From Flagellimonas alvinocaridis (GTDB lineage Bacteria; Bacteroidota; Bacteroidia; Flavobacteriales; Flavobacteriaceae), in the NCBI RefSeq assembly GCF_004916895.1, contig NZ_SNTZ01000001.1, positions 92,262 through 156,261 on the forward strand: a stretch of 64,000 nucleotides of DNA, given 5' to 3'. Under the pieces are notes generated by a model. That model saw only the letters and a program-made list of their open reading frames with translations, made no database searches and was not told where the DNA came from. Each line of letters opens with the position of its first letter. The stretch's first letter is position 1. Shown here in pieces: positions 8,415 to 17,600 of the stretch. The translations under genes were made by a program, and so were the position numbers.

Positions 8415-8436
8415 AATAACGAATTTATGACCTCTA

Positions 8437-9657
8437 TTACATAATCTGAGCATCATAATCGTCGATGACAGTAGTTTCGAATGAATTCAGATAGGTTTGG
8501 GTCATAGCTTCGGTCGTATGCCCTAAACTATCCTGTATGACATTACTTGGAGCACCGCTACGCTTTAAGATATTGGCATAGGTGTGTCTGGCAGTATATA
8601 TGGTTACTCTTGGAAGCTTCAATCTTTCCGATAACCGCTTTAGATAAATATTCTGCCTTTTTCTTTTGTTCTTAATGGTTTCATGCATTTGATTTTGGGT
8701 CACATTCTTCGAAAGGATAGGTAAGACAAAATCATCTTTCTCTATTGTACCATCATTAAAGGAGAGAAGTATTTGCTTCAAGGCAGGGGTAATTTTAACG
8801 GAGAACATTTTATTTCTTGTTTTGGCCCGGATGTACATTATCCGTTCGAGATTCCCATGAATGTTGTCGCCTTTCAACAAGGCCATATCCATCCAATTCA
8901 TGCCCCTAAGGTAAAAGGAGACCATATAAAGGTCTCGGGCTTTTGCTAAATGTGGCTCTTCAATAGAAGCATTCTTTAAGGTCTCTAGCTGCTCCCTATT
9001 TAAAAACTCTCTTTTAGGCGTTCCATTTTTTATAGAATAATCATTAAAGGGGTTATGGTTTTCTTTGGCAATCCCATGTTTGATAGCCTTTTTGTAAACG
9101 GACCTTAAGGTTCGTAGGTACACGCTTAAACCGCCTGCCGTGTTTCCGGCAGCGTAGTGTTGAGTCTCCAATTTCTTCACAAAGGTGTAATTGATTTGAC
9201 GAAAGGGAAGGGAAGGTTTTCCATGAAATTTCTCTATTTTGCCACGAAGGTTCTTATAGATTTCCGCATTCCCGAATTTCCCTGCTTTTTTTAAATCGTT
9301 TATTACAGAATCGATGAAATCGAAAAAGTCCATGTTGCCAACGGATTTGCCCTCTATTTCTTTTTTGAGGGACGACATAGACAGACTGTCTATTTTACCC
9401 TCTTCCTCTAGTTGGGTAACCGTATCATAAATCTTTTTCAGTTTTTCTTGTATGCCATTGTTAAGACGGGTAATATTGGAAGCTATTTTACTAGATGGTC
9501 TTATCCGTTGATTCTTGGCATCGAAGTCTTTTTCAGCCAGATTGTAACCTAGAGGCAGATAAATTGATTTCCTGTTATAGGTAATGCGTATGACCAATGG
9601 AAATGTTCCATCCTGTTTTTGGCGGACTTTGTTCAGTAGGACTTTTGTAGTGAGCAT
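8437..9657 (-). CDS. Tyrosine recombinase (integrase) of the element
   Basis: 406 aa in the Bacteroidota integrase layout: an N-terminal arm-binding Arm-DNA-bind region (1-100), a SAM-like core-binding domain (about 108-205), and a catalytic domain (about 215-400). Catalytic residues visible are Arg251 (YLRGMNW), Lys279 (RAKTR), Arg357 in YTARHT, His380 (LGH) and nucleophile Tyr389 (TYLNSF). The usual first His of the HxxR box is Tyr354, as is common in this clade. It sits at the attR junction, transcribed inward, and would recombine the tRNA-Asp 3' end. An 18-bp palindrome abuts its start codon. Confidence 0.92.
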   Translation of the reverse strand: MLTTKVLLNKVRQKQDGTFPLVIRITYNRKSIYLPLGYNLAEKDFDAKNQRIRPSSKIASNITRLNNGIQEKLKKIYDTVTQLEEEGKIDSLSMSSLKKEIEGKSVGNMDFFDFIDSVINDLKKAGKFGNAEIYKNLRGKIEKFHGKPSLPFRQINYTFVKKLETQHYAAGNTAGGLSVYLRTLRSVYKKAIKHGIAKENHNPFNDYSIKNGTPKREFLNREQLETLKNASIEEPHLAKARDLYMVSFYLRGMNWMDMALLKGDNIHGNLERIMYIRAKTRNKMFSVKITPALKQILLSFNDGTIEKDDFVLPILSKNVTQNQMHETIKNKRKRQNIYLKRLSERLKLPRVTIYTARHTYANILKRSGAPSNVIQDSLGHTTEAMTQTYLNSFETTVIDDYDAQIM

Positions 9658-9659
9658 GT

Positions 9660-9677
9660 GTTTATAAATTTATAAAC
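9660..9677. promoter_or_regulatory. 18-bp perfect palindrome just upstream of the integrase start
   Basis: GTTTATAAATTTATAAAC is its own reverse complement. It lies 2 bases from the integrase ATG (9655-9657, minus strand), and a third half-copy TTATAAAC follows at 9680-9687. Its position suits an operator for autoregulation or for an excision factor. AT-rich palindromes also arise by chance, so the function is tentative. Confidence 0.45.
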
Positions 9678-9791
9678 TATTTATAAACAAATATAGGTAT
9701 AAAATGGTTTAATATGGTTCAATAAAATTTTTAATTTACTGAAAAACAGTATTTTATATATTTTTAAAATCAAATAAAACCAAAAAAAATG

Positions 9792-9836
9792 TGCCTGTCA
9801 CGCAGGGGGTCGCGGGTTCGAGTCCCGTCCAGACCG
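9792..9836 (+). other. attR: displaced 3' fragment of tRNA-Asp(GTC)
   Basis: The sequence matches the 3' part of tRNA-Asp from the anticodon stem on: loop CTGTCAC with anticodon GTC (9797-9799), stem GCAGG, a T-arm with TTCGAGT loop (stems 9812-9816 and 9824-9828), the acceptor strand CCAGACC (9829-9835) and discriminator G. Upstream, the expected D-arm and 5' acceptor strand are absent and replaced by AT-rich element DNA. The fragment is therefore not a functional tRNA but an attachment-site repeat. CCA is not encoded. Confidence 0.85.
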
Positions 9837-9840
9837 CAAA

Positions 9841-9866
9841 AAGCTCCGATTTCTCGGAGCTTTTTT
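9841..9866 (+). terminator. Terminator of the original tRNA-Asp gene
   Basis: AAGCTCCGA (9841-9849), loop TTTC, TCGGAGCTT (9854-9862), then T4. It follows the tRNA fragment directly and presumably ended the tRNA transcript before integration. Confidence 0.85.
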
Positions 9867-9943
9867 GGTTTTTAATATTCTGTAAATTCCACTCTTTCCT
9901 ATTTCTATAAGAAAACTGTAACTTGATTCCTTATTAAGCTCAA

Positions 9944-10567
9944 ATGGAGGACAATCCAATAGAAACGTACAGGGAATTTATCATAGAGGTGTTCAACCGG
10001 TACAGCCCAATCAGTGAGGCGTCCATTTCCTTATTGATTTCAATGGGGAAGATCCAGCATCTGGACAAAGGCTCCATATTACTTTCCATTGGGGAAACAT
10101 CGAGGCATATCCACATTCTGTACCAAGGGGCCATTGTTTCCTATTATTTGAACAAGGAGGGCGATATGTACCACAAGAACATTTTCCTGGAGGGCAACAT
10201 TGTAGGTTCCATGGTCTCAGCCCTAAAAAATAAACCCTCCCATTTTGCGCTTGAGGTGGTTGAAAAGTCAACCCTCATCAGTTTTGACTACAGAAAATAT
10301 AGAGAACTGATAGACTCCCAATCGGACCTCAAGAATTTTTACATTTCCTACCTTGAAAAGAACTGGGTCATCGATAAAGAAAAAAGGGAAGTCGAAATTG
10401 TATTGAAAGAGGCCAAGGAGCGTTATCTTGACTTTATAACCCTTCACCCAAACATTGAAGCCCGGATTCCACTACAATTTATCGCTTCGCATTTGGGCAT
10501 CACCCCTACCCAATTGAGCCGTATTCGAAAAAAAATCAAAGAAAAAAGCTCCAATCAACATATGTAA
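9944..10567 (+). CDS. Crp/Fnr-family transcriptional regulator
   Basis: 207 aa. The N-terminal cyclic-nucleotide-binding beta-roll (about 25-125: LDKGSILLSIGETSRHIHILYQGAIVSYYL) is joined by a helix to a C-terminal winged helix (IPLQFIASHLGITPTQLSRIRKKIKE, about 175-200). This is the usual short Bacteroidota Crp-like regulator; the ligand is unknown. The three metabolic genes that follow (10603-12444) are on the same strand and may be its targets. It is the first chromosomal gene after the element boundary. Confidence 0.88.
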   Translation: MEDNPIETYREFIIEVFNRYSPISEASISLLISMGKIQHLDKGSILLSIGETSRHIHILYQGAIVSYYLNKEGDMYHKNIFLEGNIVGSMVSALKNKPSHFALEVVEKSTLISFDYRKYRELIDSQSDLKNFYISYLEKNWVIDKEKREVEIVLKEAKERYLDFITLHPNIEARIPLQFIASHLGITPTQLSRIRKKIKEKSSNQHM

Positions 10568-10602
10568 AGACAAAAGTCCGTTTCCTTACTGACCTTTGTC
10601 CC

Positions 10603-11052
10603 ATGAAATTGATTTTTCTTTACGTATTGGCATTCACAGGCGGTATTTTTCTTGCCATACAGGCTGGTTTCAATACCCAATTGGGGGCTTTGGCCAAACA
10701 CCCCGTTGTGGCGGTGGTATCCACTTCCATTGCCAGTGCTATTTTCGGGAGCTGTTTTATATTTTTCACGAATAAAGGGGAAGTATCGGCACAGATGGTA
10801 TATGAAGTACCTTGGTATTTGTGGTTTGTGGGCGGATTGTTCAGTATGATCGGTATTTCGCTGTATTTCTATACCATCCCCAAATTGGGAATTTCCAAAA
10901 TGATTGCTTTGGGACTATGTGGACAACTGCTCTTTTCCCTTTTGGCGGGTAAGTTTGGTTGGCTGAACCTTCCTATTGAACCCATTACACCCAAAAAATT
11001 AATTGGCGTTTTTGCCATGATCACAGGAATATTTTTAATCAATTCAAAATGA
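10603..11052 (+). CDS. YdcZ/DUF606-family DMT transporter
   Basis: 149 aa with about five hydrophobic segments and the family start FTGGIFLAIQAGFNTQLG. The conserved central FVGGLFSMIGISLYFYTIPKLG and LGLCGQLLFSLLAG also fit. It is a half-size drug/metabolite transporter of the inner membrane; the substrate is unknown. Its stop overlaps the next gene's start (ATGA at 11049), so it is co-translated with the GNAT enzyme. Confidence 0.82.
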   Translation: MKLIFLYVLAFTGGIFLAIQAGFNTQLGALAKHPVVAVVSTSIASAIFGSCFIFFTNKGEVSAQMVYEVPWYLWFVGGLFSMIGISLYFYTIPKLGISKMIALGLCGQLLFSLLAGKFGWLNLPIEPITPKKLIGVFAMITGIFLINSK

Positions 11053-11780
11053 ACACTGCGCTATTAAATATTGACAACTTGACCCAACTGTGGAGCATGG
11101 CAGGGGAAACGTTTCATGGCTATAAAAATCATGAGGGTATCCATACCTCAATCATAGAAAATTCCCAGTGGCCCAATCGTGTTTGGACCGATGCCGTCCT
11201 TTCCGAAAAAACGCTACAAAAAATTGAAGCTCAAATGGGGAGCAATAAGGGTATGACTTTTTCAAACTTCAACTTGGATTCCACAAAGAATCCATCAATA
11301 ACCGAAACGGGCCTTTCCCTTAAATCCATACAATATGGGATGAGCCTTCCGCTCGAGACAAAGTTTGAAACCGAGAAAAAAGTTGAATTTGTCCGCGTAA
11401 CCCTTGATTTGGAAGCAGAACTATGGAGTAACATTTTTTTTAAAGCCTTCAATTATAAGATAAGCGCGGAAACCATCCTAAAAACCGCCAATGATATTCT
11501 CTTTTTCTTGGTCTATCATGAAGAAGAACCAGTTGGCACCGTTATTATGTACACTACTGGAACTATCTTGGGAGTACACGCTCTGGGCATTGATCCCGAC
11601 CACCGCAAACAAGGCTATGCCACTGAAATTATGCGCCATGTTTTGAATATGGGCCTTGCCCAAGGAGCATCAATGGCAACTTTACAAGCCTCAGGAATGG
11701 CCAAGAACATGTATCTAAAAATGGGATTTTCACATGACTTTTTAATGGAAAACTACCACTTGAAAACACAAAATAACTGA
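11049..11780 (+). CDS. GNAT-family N-acetyltransferase
   Basis: 243 aa. The GNAT fold lies in the C-terminal half: FFLVYHEEEPVGTVIMYTTGTILGVHALGIDPDHRKQGYATEIM, with the acetyl-CoA-binding RKQGYA near residue 189, and AKNMYLKMGF near 220. The N-terminal half (1-130) has no obvious match and may be a degenerate second GNAT lobe. The acceptor substrate is unknown. It sits between a transporter and a nitroreductase in one operon. Confidence 0.8.
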   Translation: MNTALLNIDNLTQLWSMAGETFHGYKNHEGIHTSIIENSQWPNRVWTDAVLSEKTLQKIEAQMGSNKGMTFSNFNLDSTKNPSITETGLSLKSIQYGMSLPLETKFETEKKVEFVRVTLDLEAELWSNIFFKAFNYKISAETILKTANDILFFLVYHEEEPVGTVIMYTTGTILGVHALGIDPDHRKQGYATEIMRHVLNMGLAQGASMATLQASGMAKNMYLKMGFSHDFLMENYHLKTQNN

Positions 11781-11781
11781 T

Positions 11782-12444
11782 ATGCAACCTAGTACAACCC
11801 CTAAAATCGCAGAAATGGAATTCATCAAAAAACAAGAATGGCGGTATGCCACCAAAAAGTTCGACCCTCACCAAAAAGTATCCGAAGAAAATCTTGAAAT
11901 CATAAAACGGGCCGTGCAGCTGTCCACATCCTCATATGGACTGCAACTGTACAAAGTATTGATCATAGAAGACCCCAAGACCCGTGAAAAATTGCTACCA
12001 GCATCATGGAACCAGAGTCAGATCGTGGATGCCTCACACCTATTTGTTTTCTGTAATTACGCTGAAGTGAAGCCGCATCATATTGACAAGTATATTGATC
12101 TTACAGCAAAAACAAGGCAACTCAATGTGGAAGATCTGAAGGGCTATGGAGATTTCATGAAGTTGAAAATTGGGGAGCAATCCAACGAGACCCAAGCTTC
12201 ATGGACCAAACATCAAACTTATTTGGCCTTGGGTAATTTATTGGCCGTGTGCGCCGATCTACAAATTGATGCCTGTCCCATGGAAGGCTTTGACGTCGAA
12301 AAATACAATGAGATATTGGGATTGACCGAAAAAGGCCTTAATGCTTCCTTAGTGGCCCCCATTGGCTATAGAAGTCCGGACGACAACACGCAGAACTTGC
12401 CAAAGGTGAGAAAACCCTTAGAACTCCTATTTGAATCCATTTAA
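11782..12444 (+). CDS. Nitroreductase-family NAD(P)H-dependent oxidoreductase (NfsB-like)
   Basis: 220 aa; ATG 11815 (MEFIKKQEWRYATKKFD) is an equally good start and closer to the family's usual N-terminus. Features are RYATKKFD (FMN-phosphate contact), STSSYGLQLYKVLII, a QASWTKHQTYLALGNLLAVCADLQIDACPMEGFD stretch, and GLNASLVAPIGYRSPDD. NfsB-type flavoproteins reduce quinones and nitro compounds in the cytoplasm. It follows the GNAT gene by one base and ends at a bidirectional terminator. Confidence 0.87.
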   Translation: MQPSTTPKIAEMEFIKKQEWRYATKKFDPHQKVSEENLEIIKRAVQLSTSSYGLQLYKVLIIEDPKTREKLLPASWNQSQIVDASHLFVFCNYAEVKPHHIDKYIDLTAKTRQLNVEDLKGYGDFMKLKIGEQSNETQASWTKHQTYLALGNLLAVCADLQIDACPMEGFDVEKYNEILGLTEKGLNASLVAPIGYRSPDDNTQNLPKVRKPLELLFESI

Positions 12445-12467
12445 ATTCTTGAAAGCAGAAATTAAAA
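12445..12467. other. Short spacer before the bidirectional terminator
   Basis: Nothing besides the A-run that serves as T-run for the minus-strand terminator. Confidence 0.5.
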
Positions 12468-12495
12468 GGCCCATAACATAGTTATGGGCCTTTTT
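12468..12495 (+). terminator. Bidirectional terminator between convergent genes
   Basis: GGCCCATAAC (12468-12477), loop ATA, GTTATGGGCC (12481-12490), T5. A run of A before the stem provides the T-run on the other strand, so it serves both the nitroreductase gene and the convergent nagB-like gene. Confidence 0.9.
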
Positions 12496-12514
12496 GCTAT
12501 ATAAATTCTAGTTT

Positions 12515-14437
12515 TTAGTAGTGATACCTCACAAAGGCCTCCATGGCCGCATAGCTTGCCAATCCCAAAGACTGGTATTTTTGTGCAGTTTCTTTGTTCC
12601 TATCTTCAGCTCTTACCCAAAACTCCCTTAGGTCTTCTCCTTGGAACATAACTCCGTCTTTTTGAGTTTGGTGATAAAAAATGGCTTTTCGCTTTCTTAA
12701 TACCTGTGCAGGGCTCATGGGCACAGCCATCTCAATCTCATGGATTTCCCACTCATGCCATGCACCGCGGTATAACCATACCCAGCAATCTTTCATAAAA
12801 GATTTGCTTTTTAACTGCCCCAATGAAGCAAACAAGGCTTCAAGGCATACCCGGTGTGTGCCATGGGGGTCTGCCAAATCGCCCGCTGCATAAATTTGAT
12901 GGGGTTTTACCTTCTCGATAATATCGTTCATGATATTGATATCCTCTTCTCCTAATGGTTTTTTACGGATTGCTCCGGTTTCATAAAAGGGGAGATCCAA
13001 AAAGTGTACCTGACTGTCTGGGATTCCCATATAACGGGTAGCACCATAACTTTCACTTCTTCTGATGTTGCCTTTGATCTTTCTTACCAATTCTGAATCA
13101 AAGTCTTCCTCGGTTTTACCATTCAGGTCTTCAATGACTTTTGAGAATGTATCTGTTTTGGTAATAGAGTTGGCCACTTCGGCTATCTTCAATGCTTCAT
13201 GATCTGCCACGGCAATGTTCCCTGAAGTTTGATATGCAATATGCACCTCATGTCCTTGGGAAACCAAGCGATCAAAAGTACCCCCCATTGAAATTACATC
13301 ATCATCCGGGTGCGGACTGAATATGATCACACGTTTCTTTTCCGGTGTAGCCCGTTCTGGACGGTTGGTGTCATCCGCATTGGGTTTACCACCTGGCCAT
13401 CCGGTAATGGTATGTTGCAAACGGTTAAAGGTCCTAATATTGATTTCGTAAGAGGATTGTTCCGTACTCAACAAATCGGACATTCCAGAATCATTGTAAT
13501 CCTTATCCGTTAATTGCAATACAGGTTTTTCTTTTTGCAAGCTGAGCCAAACCACTGCTTTATGGGTAAGATCTTTGGTCCAGTCACAAGTGCGTACCAA
13601 CCAAGGTGTATCTATACGTGTAAGGTGCGCTGCAGCCTCTTTATCCAATACAAAGGTAGCATTGGAGTGTTCCTGAAGATATGTTGCGGGCACTTCGGAG
13701 CTTATCTCCCCTTCAATGGTTTCCCGAACAATCTCTGATTTGTTCTGACCCCAAGCCAAAAGAACAATCCGCTTTGCTTTTCTAATGGTACCAATACCCA
13801 TGGTAACCGCTTTTCTAGGCACATTTTCAAGGCCTTTGAAAGCGGGAGCTGCATCCACACGGGTAATGTGGTCTAGTGTTATATCCCGTGTAGCCGAATT
13901 AAAGTGGGAACCCGGTTCGTTAAAACCAATATGCCCGGTTCGGCCTATCCCCAATAATTGAAAGTCCAATCCTCCAGCCTTTTCAATCTGGCTTTCATAA
14001 CTGCGACAATATTTTTGTAGTTTATCAGGTGATACGGTACCATCTGGGATGTTTACGTTTGCCGGATCTATATCCACGTGATCGAACAAATGCTGGTGCA
14101 TAAAGTAATGGTAGCTTTGAATATTGTTCCGTTCCATGGGATAATATTCATCCAAATTGAAGGTTACCACATTTTTAAAACTAAGTCCCTCTTCCTTGTG
14201 CATACGCACCAACTCTTCATAGACTTTTATGGGTGATGACCCCGTTGCCAATCCCAATACACATTTTTTGCCTGCTTCCTGCTTTTTCCGAATCAGCTTT
14301 GCAATTTCCTTGGCCACTTCGAACGAACCTGTTTTGGAATCGTTGAAAATAACATTGTGGATTTTCTCAAAGCGGGTATCTTCAAATTGACCCGCAGGTT
14401 GGTACTGGATTGATTTTGGTTCTATGGCTACTTCCAT
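12515..14437 (-). CDS. nagB: Glucosamine-6-phosphate deaminase (long form) fused to a PIG-L/LmbE-like domain
   Basis: 640 aa. Residues ~25-290 form the NagB fold: GLATGSSPIKVYEELVRMH (phosphate site), VTFNLDEYYP (general base Asp), GIGRTGHIGFNEPGS and LAWGQNKSEIV. Residues ~370-600 are PIG-L/LmbE-like, with zinc-site motifs FSPHPDDDVISMGG and DPHGTHRVC. The deaminase converts glucosamine-6-phosphate to fructose-6-phosphate and ammonia. The second domain resembles GlcNAc deacetylases, so one chain may deacetylate and deaminate, or the second domain may be regulatory. Odd point: the loop reads GRTGH where E. coli NagB has a catalytic Asp (NDGH). I believe this substitution is usual in the Bacteroidota long form. 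It lies near a hexosaminidase-related locus. Confidence 0.9.
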   Translation of the reverse strand: MEVAIEPKSIQYQPAGQFEDTRFEKIHNVIFNDSKTGSFEVAKEIAKLIRKKQEAGKKCVLGLATGSSPIKVYEELVRMHKEEGLSFKNVVTFNLDEYYPMERNNIQSYHYFMHQHLFDHVDIDPANVNIPDGTVSPDKLQKYCRSYESQIEKAGGLDFQLLGIGRTGHIGFNEPGSHFNSATRDITLDHITRVDAAPAFKGLENVPRKAVTMGIGTIRKAKRIVLLAWGQNKSEIVRETIEGEISSEVPATYLQEHSNATFVLDKEAAAHLTRIDTPWLVRTCDWTKDLTHKAVVWLSLQKEKPVLQLTDKDYNDSGMSDLLSTEQSSYEINIRTFNRLQHTITGWPGGKPNADDTNRPERATPEKKRVIIFSPHPDDDVISMGGTFDRLVSQGHEVHIAYQTSGNIAVADHEALKIAEVANSITKTDTFSKVIEDLNGKTEEDFDSELVRKIKGNIRRSESYGATRYMGIPDSQVHFLDLPFYETGAIRKKPLGEEDINIMNDIIEKVKPHQIYAAGDLADPHGTHRVCLEALFASLGQLKSKSFMKDCWVWLYRGAWHEWEIHEIEMAVPMSPAQVLRKRKAIFYHQTQKDGVMFQGEDLREFWVRAEDRNKETAQKYQSLGLASYAAMEAFVRYHY

Positions 14438-14626
14438 AACAGTTGCTTATAGTGTTAATTGACAAAGATACTTCAATTTTTCCCCAAGTCCTTATCAAAA
14501 CAAGGTGAAATAGGTTATGATAATGCTATGTTTTTATGCCATTTGTTGTATCTCAAATTCTTAAGTTTATCTTGATTAAAAGTTAACCTCAAAATCACAA
14601 GGGTCATCTTTCGACCTCTGATCTAA

Positions 14627-17600
14627 CTATTCTGGGTTCATCTCAAAAACTTGCAATGGTCCATCATTGTTTACCACGATTACAAAGTTGCGGTCCAATA
14701 TTTTCATTGCCGTCATTTTTCTGGCATCGGCATTATTAAAGAATCCGCTTTCATTTCCCATCAGTGCTTTAAAAGTCCCTTGGCCATCTCCCAACAATAA
14801 AGCACCAGTACCGGCATCGTTTCTTGGGGTTTCTATTTCCGAAACAAAAAGGTTCCCTACTACCAATGCATCCAGATTACCGTCTCCATTAAAATCCTTG
14901 ACCAAAATATCATTGATGTTGGACAACTGGGCCATTCTGGGCAGTTGATGTATCTTAAAGTCACCATTCCCCAAATTTTCAACATAAGAGGAAGCAAAAG
15001 TACTTGCTGTATAGTGCAATGCGCTTTTTAGATTTTGATTTCCATACACCTCATCCAATTCCAAAGCGGCAAATACATTGTACTTCTTAAATTTTTCCTT
15101 GAGCATGGGCACCTGCTCTGACGAACAAGAAAATCCTCGCAAGGGATAATGCTTGTCATCATTGTAGTATCCCAAAACTATGTCATACTTCTCATTGCCA
15201 TCAAAATCATTATAATAGATGTCAAAGGGTTTTTCCTTGGAAGTTTTGTACTTGTAGTTGAGCCCTAAGTTTCCGGCAATGTAATCCATATCACCATCAT
15301 GATCAAAATCACCCTGTTCAATACTAAACCACCACCCCGAAGATTCCATTAAACCATTTGCGGTAACTTTACTCAAATGACCATTTTCGTTGTTAAAGAT
15401 TGTAATGGGCATCCATTCGCCAACGAGGGTAAGGTCCAAATCCCCATCTGCATCATAATCACTCCAAACCGCATCGGTCACCATACCAAGATTTTCCAAT
15501 TCAGGAGCCACTTGTCTGGTCACATTCACCAATTGGCCATTATTGTTCTGAAGAAGCATGCTACTGGCAGGTAACGGATATTGATGGGGCCAAAGCCTAC
15601 CTCCCACAAAAAGATCTATATCCCCATCCATGTCATAATCGGAAGCTTTCACCACAGATCCGCTATCCCTTCCAATGTTGGGGATTGCCGCTTTTGAAAA
15701 ATTTCCCTTGCCATCATTCATGTAAAGGCGATCTACATAGCGAAAATCGTTCACTGGATATTCATTGCCTCCACTTACCACATATAAATCCAAATGCCCA
15801 TCACCATTGATATCAACAAAAAGTGCATCGACATCCTCAAAAGGTTTTTCCTTATCCCAAAGTGTCTCGTTACTTTTTATAAAGTTTCCATTGCTTTGCT
15901 GGACAAATAAATTTGCAGGAAGCCCTGTGGCACCACCCACAAAGACATCATCCAAACCATCTCCATTTACATCTCCCTTGGCCAGAGAAGGGCCAAACTG
16001 GGACATTTTATGGGGCAACAGCACTTGTATATCATAATCATCAAACTTGTTTTCTTCGTGCTGATATTGCAATCCCACTATCTCACTTCCATCACTAAAG
16101 ATTGGTACTTTTTCCTTATCTTTTATTGTATATGGTTTTCCTTCATCCATGGAAAGCTCCAATACTGAATTGGCCTTAACGTTGTACAAGAGAGTTTTGG
16201 TACCATTGGGCCATAGAACTGAAACGCTGTCCACCTGGGCATGATTACCTACTCCAAAATGCACATAGGGTTCACTGGTGGAGTAAATCCCCCTCACATT
16301 GGTTGTTTCCCCCAATTGGGATTCATTACCCAAATACACATTGACCTTGGCCCCAAAAACCGACTTATGGTCTTTGTCCTTTAACTTAATCCTGATGTAA
16401 TTGGAGTTGCCCAATGACTCTGAATTGTTTCGATATACAAATGCTATTTCATTGATATTGTTGACCACCAAATCCAAGTCTCCATCATTATCAAAATCGG
16501 CGTATGCCGCTCCGTTGGAAAAGGATTCTTGGCTTAAACCCCATTCCTCCCTGACTTTCTCGAACTGTAAGTTTCCCTTGTTTTTAAAAGCGTAGTTTTT
16601 TAGAGGTTGTGATGGAATTGGTTCAAGCGCCTTTTTAAGATCGATAATATCAAAGATTGAGGCCAAATTTCCTCCATCAGGATGGTTTTTAATCCAATCT
16701 GCCCTTGTCTTTGCAATATATTCCGCTACTTTTTTATCTGCATCTGTGTTCCGTATTTCGCGTAGCAGACCATTGGTAACAAAGGCGTCTTTTAGACCAT
16801 CATTATCAAAATCGGCAATAAGGTTTGACCAGCTCCAATCGGTTGCCTCCATTCCCGTTATCTGTGCCACATCGCTGAATGTTCCATTCCCATTGTTCAG
16901 CTGAAGACTGTTGTACATGTATTGATAGTAACCACCATCGTTATACACATCCCAAAAAGAGTTGCGATCCATGCCGCTCATATTGGATTTCAGCCTATAA
17001 TTGTCTTCAGAAACCATGTCCACCACAAAGATGTCCAAAAGGTTGTCGTTATTGATATCTGCAATATCCACTCCCATACTGAAGTATGAGATATGGTTCA
17101 TGGCATTTTCTAGAGCATTTGTGAACGTACCATCTTGGTTATTGATGAACAAAAAGTCCGGGGCATAGAAATCATTGGCCACATAAAGATCAGTCCATCC
17201 ATCATTGTTTATGTCACCCGCACAAACTCCATTGGGAAACCCAACCATATCCAAACCTGCAGAAGCGGTAACATCCTCAAATTTATCATCTCCAAGGTTC
17301 CGATAGAATTTGAGATTGTATTGCTCTTGTAAGAGTGTTGTTCCCTTATAATCGGATAAGCTACCGGGATTGGGCGGTTGGATCAAAAGAAAAAGGTCTA
17401 ACCATCCATCTTTGTCATAATCCAAAAAAGTGGCATGCCTAGTGCGCTGGTCATTGTCCACGCCAAACTTTTTGGCACTCTCCTCAAAAGTGCCATCCCC
17501 TTTGTTGATATAAAGAAGATTGGTACGCCATTTTGGTTTATCATCATAGAGTTCTCGGCTTACATAGATATCCAAATGGCCATCATTGTTTACATCTGCA

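Larger units (their letters stand above)
1..9836. mobile_element. Integrative mobilizable element, right part, inserted at tRNA-Asp
   Basis: Seen: a tyrosine integrase (8437-9657), a relaxase and MobC-like gene (5550-8239), a GC-rich inverted-repeat block (5117-5300), and a 3' fragment of tRNA-Asp at 9792-9836. The fragment is followed by a terminator and then ordinary chromosomal genes. Elements that integrate into the 3' end of a tRNA leave an intact tRNA at one junction and a displaced 3' fragment at the other. The fragment here reads left to right, so the intact tRNA should lie to the left, outside the window. No type IV secretion genes are visible, so an element mobilized in trans fits what is seen, but a complete ICE cannot be excluded. 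The defence genes at 2-4344 are taken as cargo because they lie between the boundary and the unseen left end. That placement is an inference. Confidence 0.65.

Noticed and set aside
9760..9836. Complete tRNA-Asp gene
   Set aside because: Only the part from the anticodon stem to the 3' end is present. The D-arm and 5' acceptor strand are missing.
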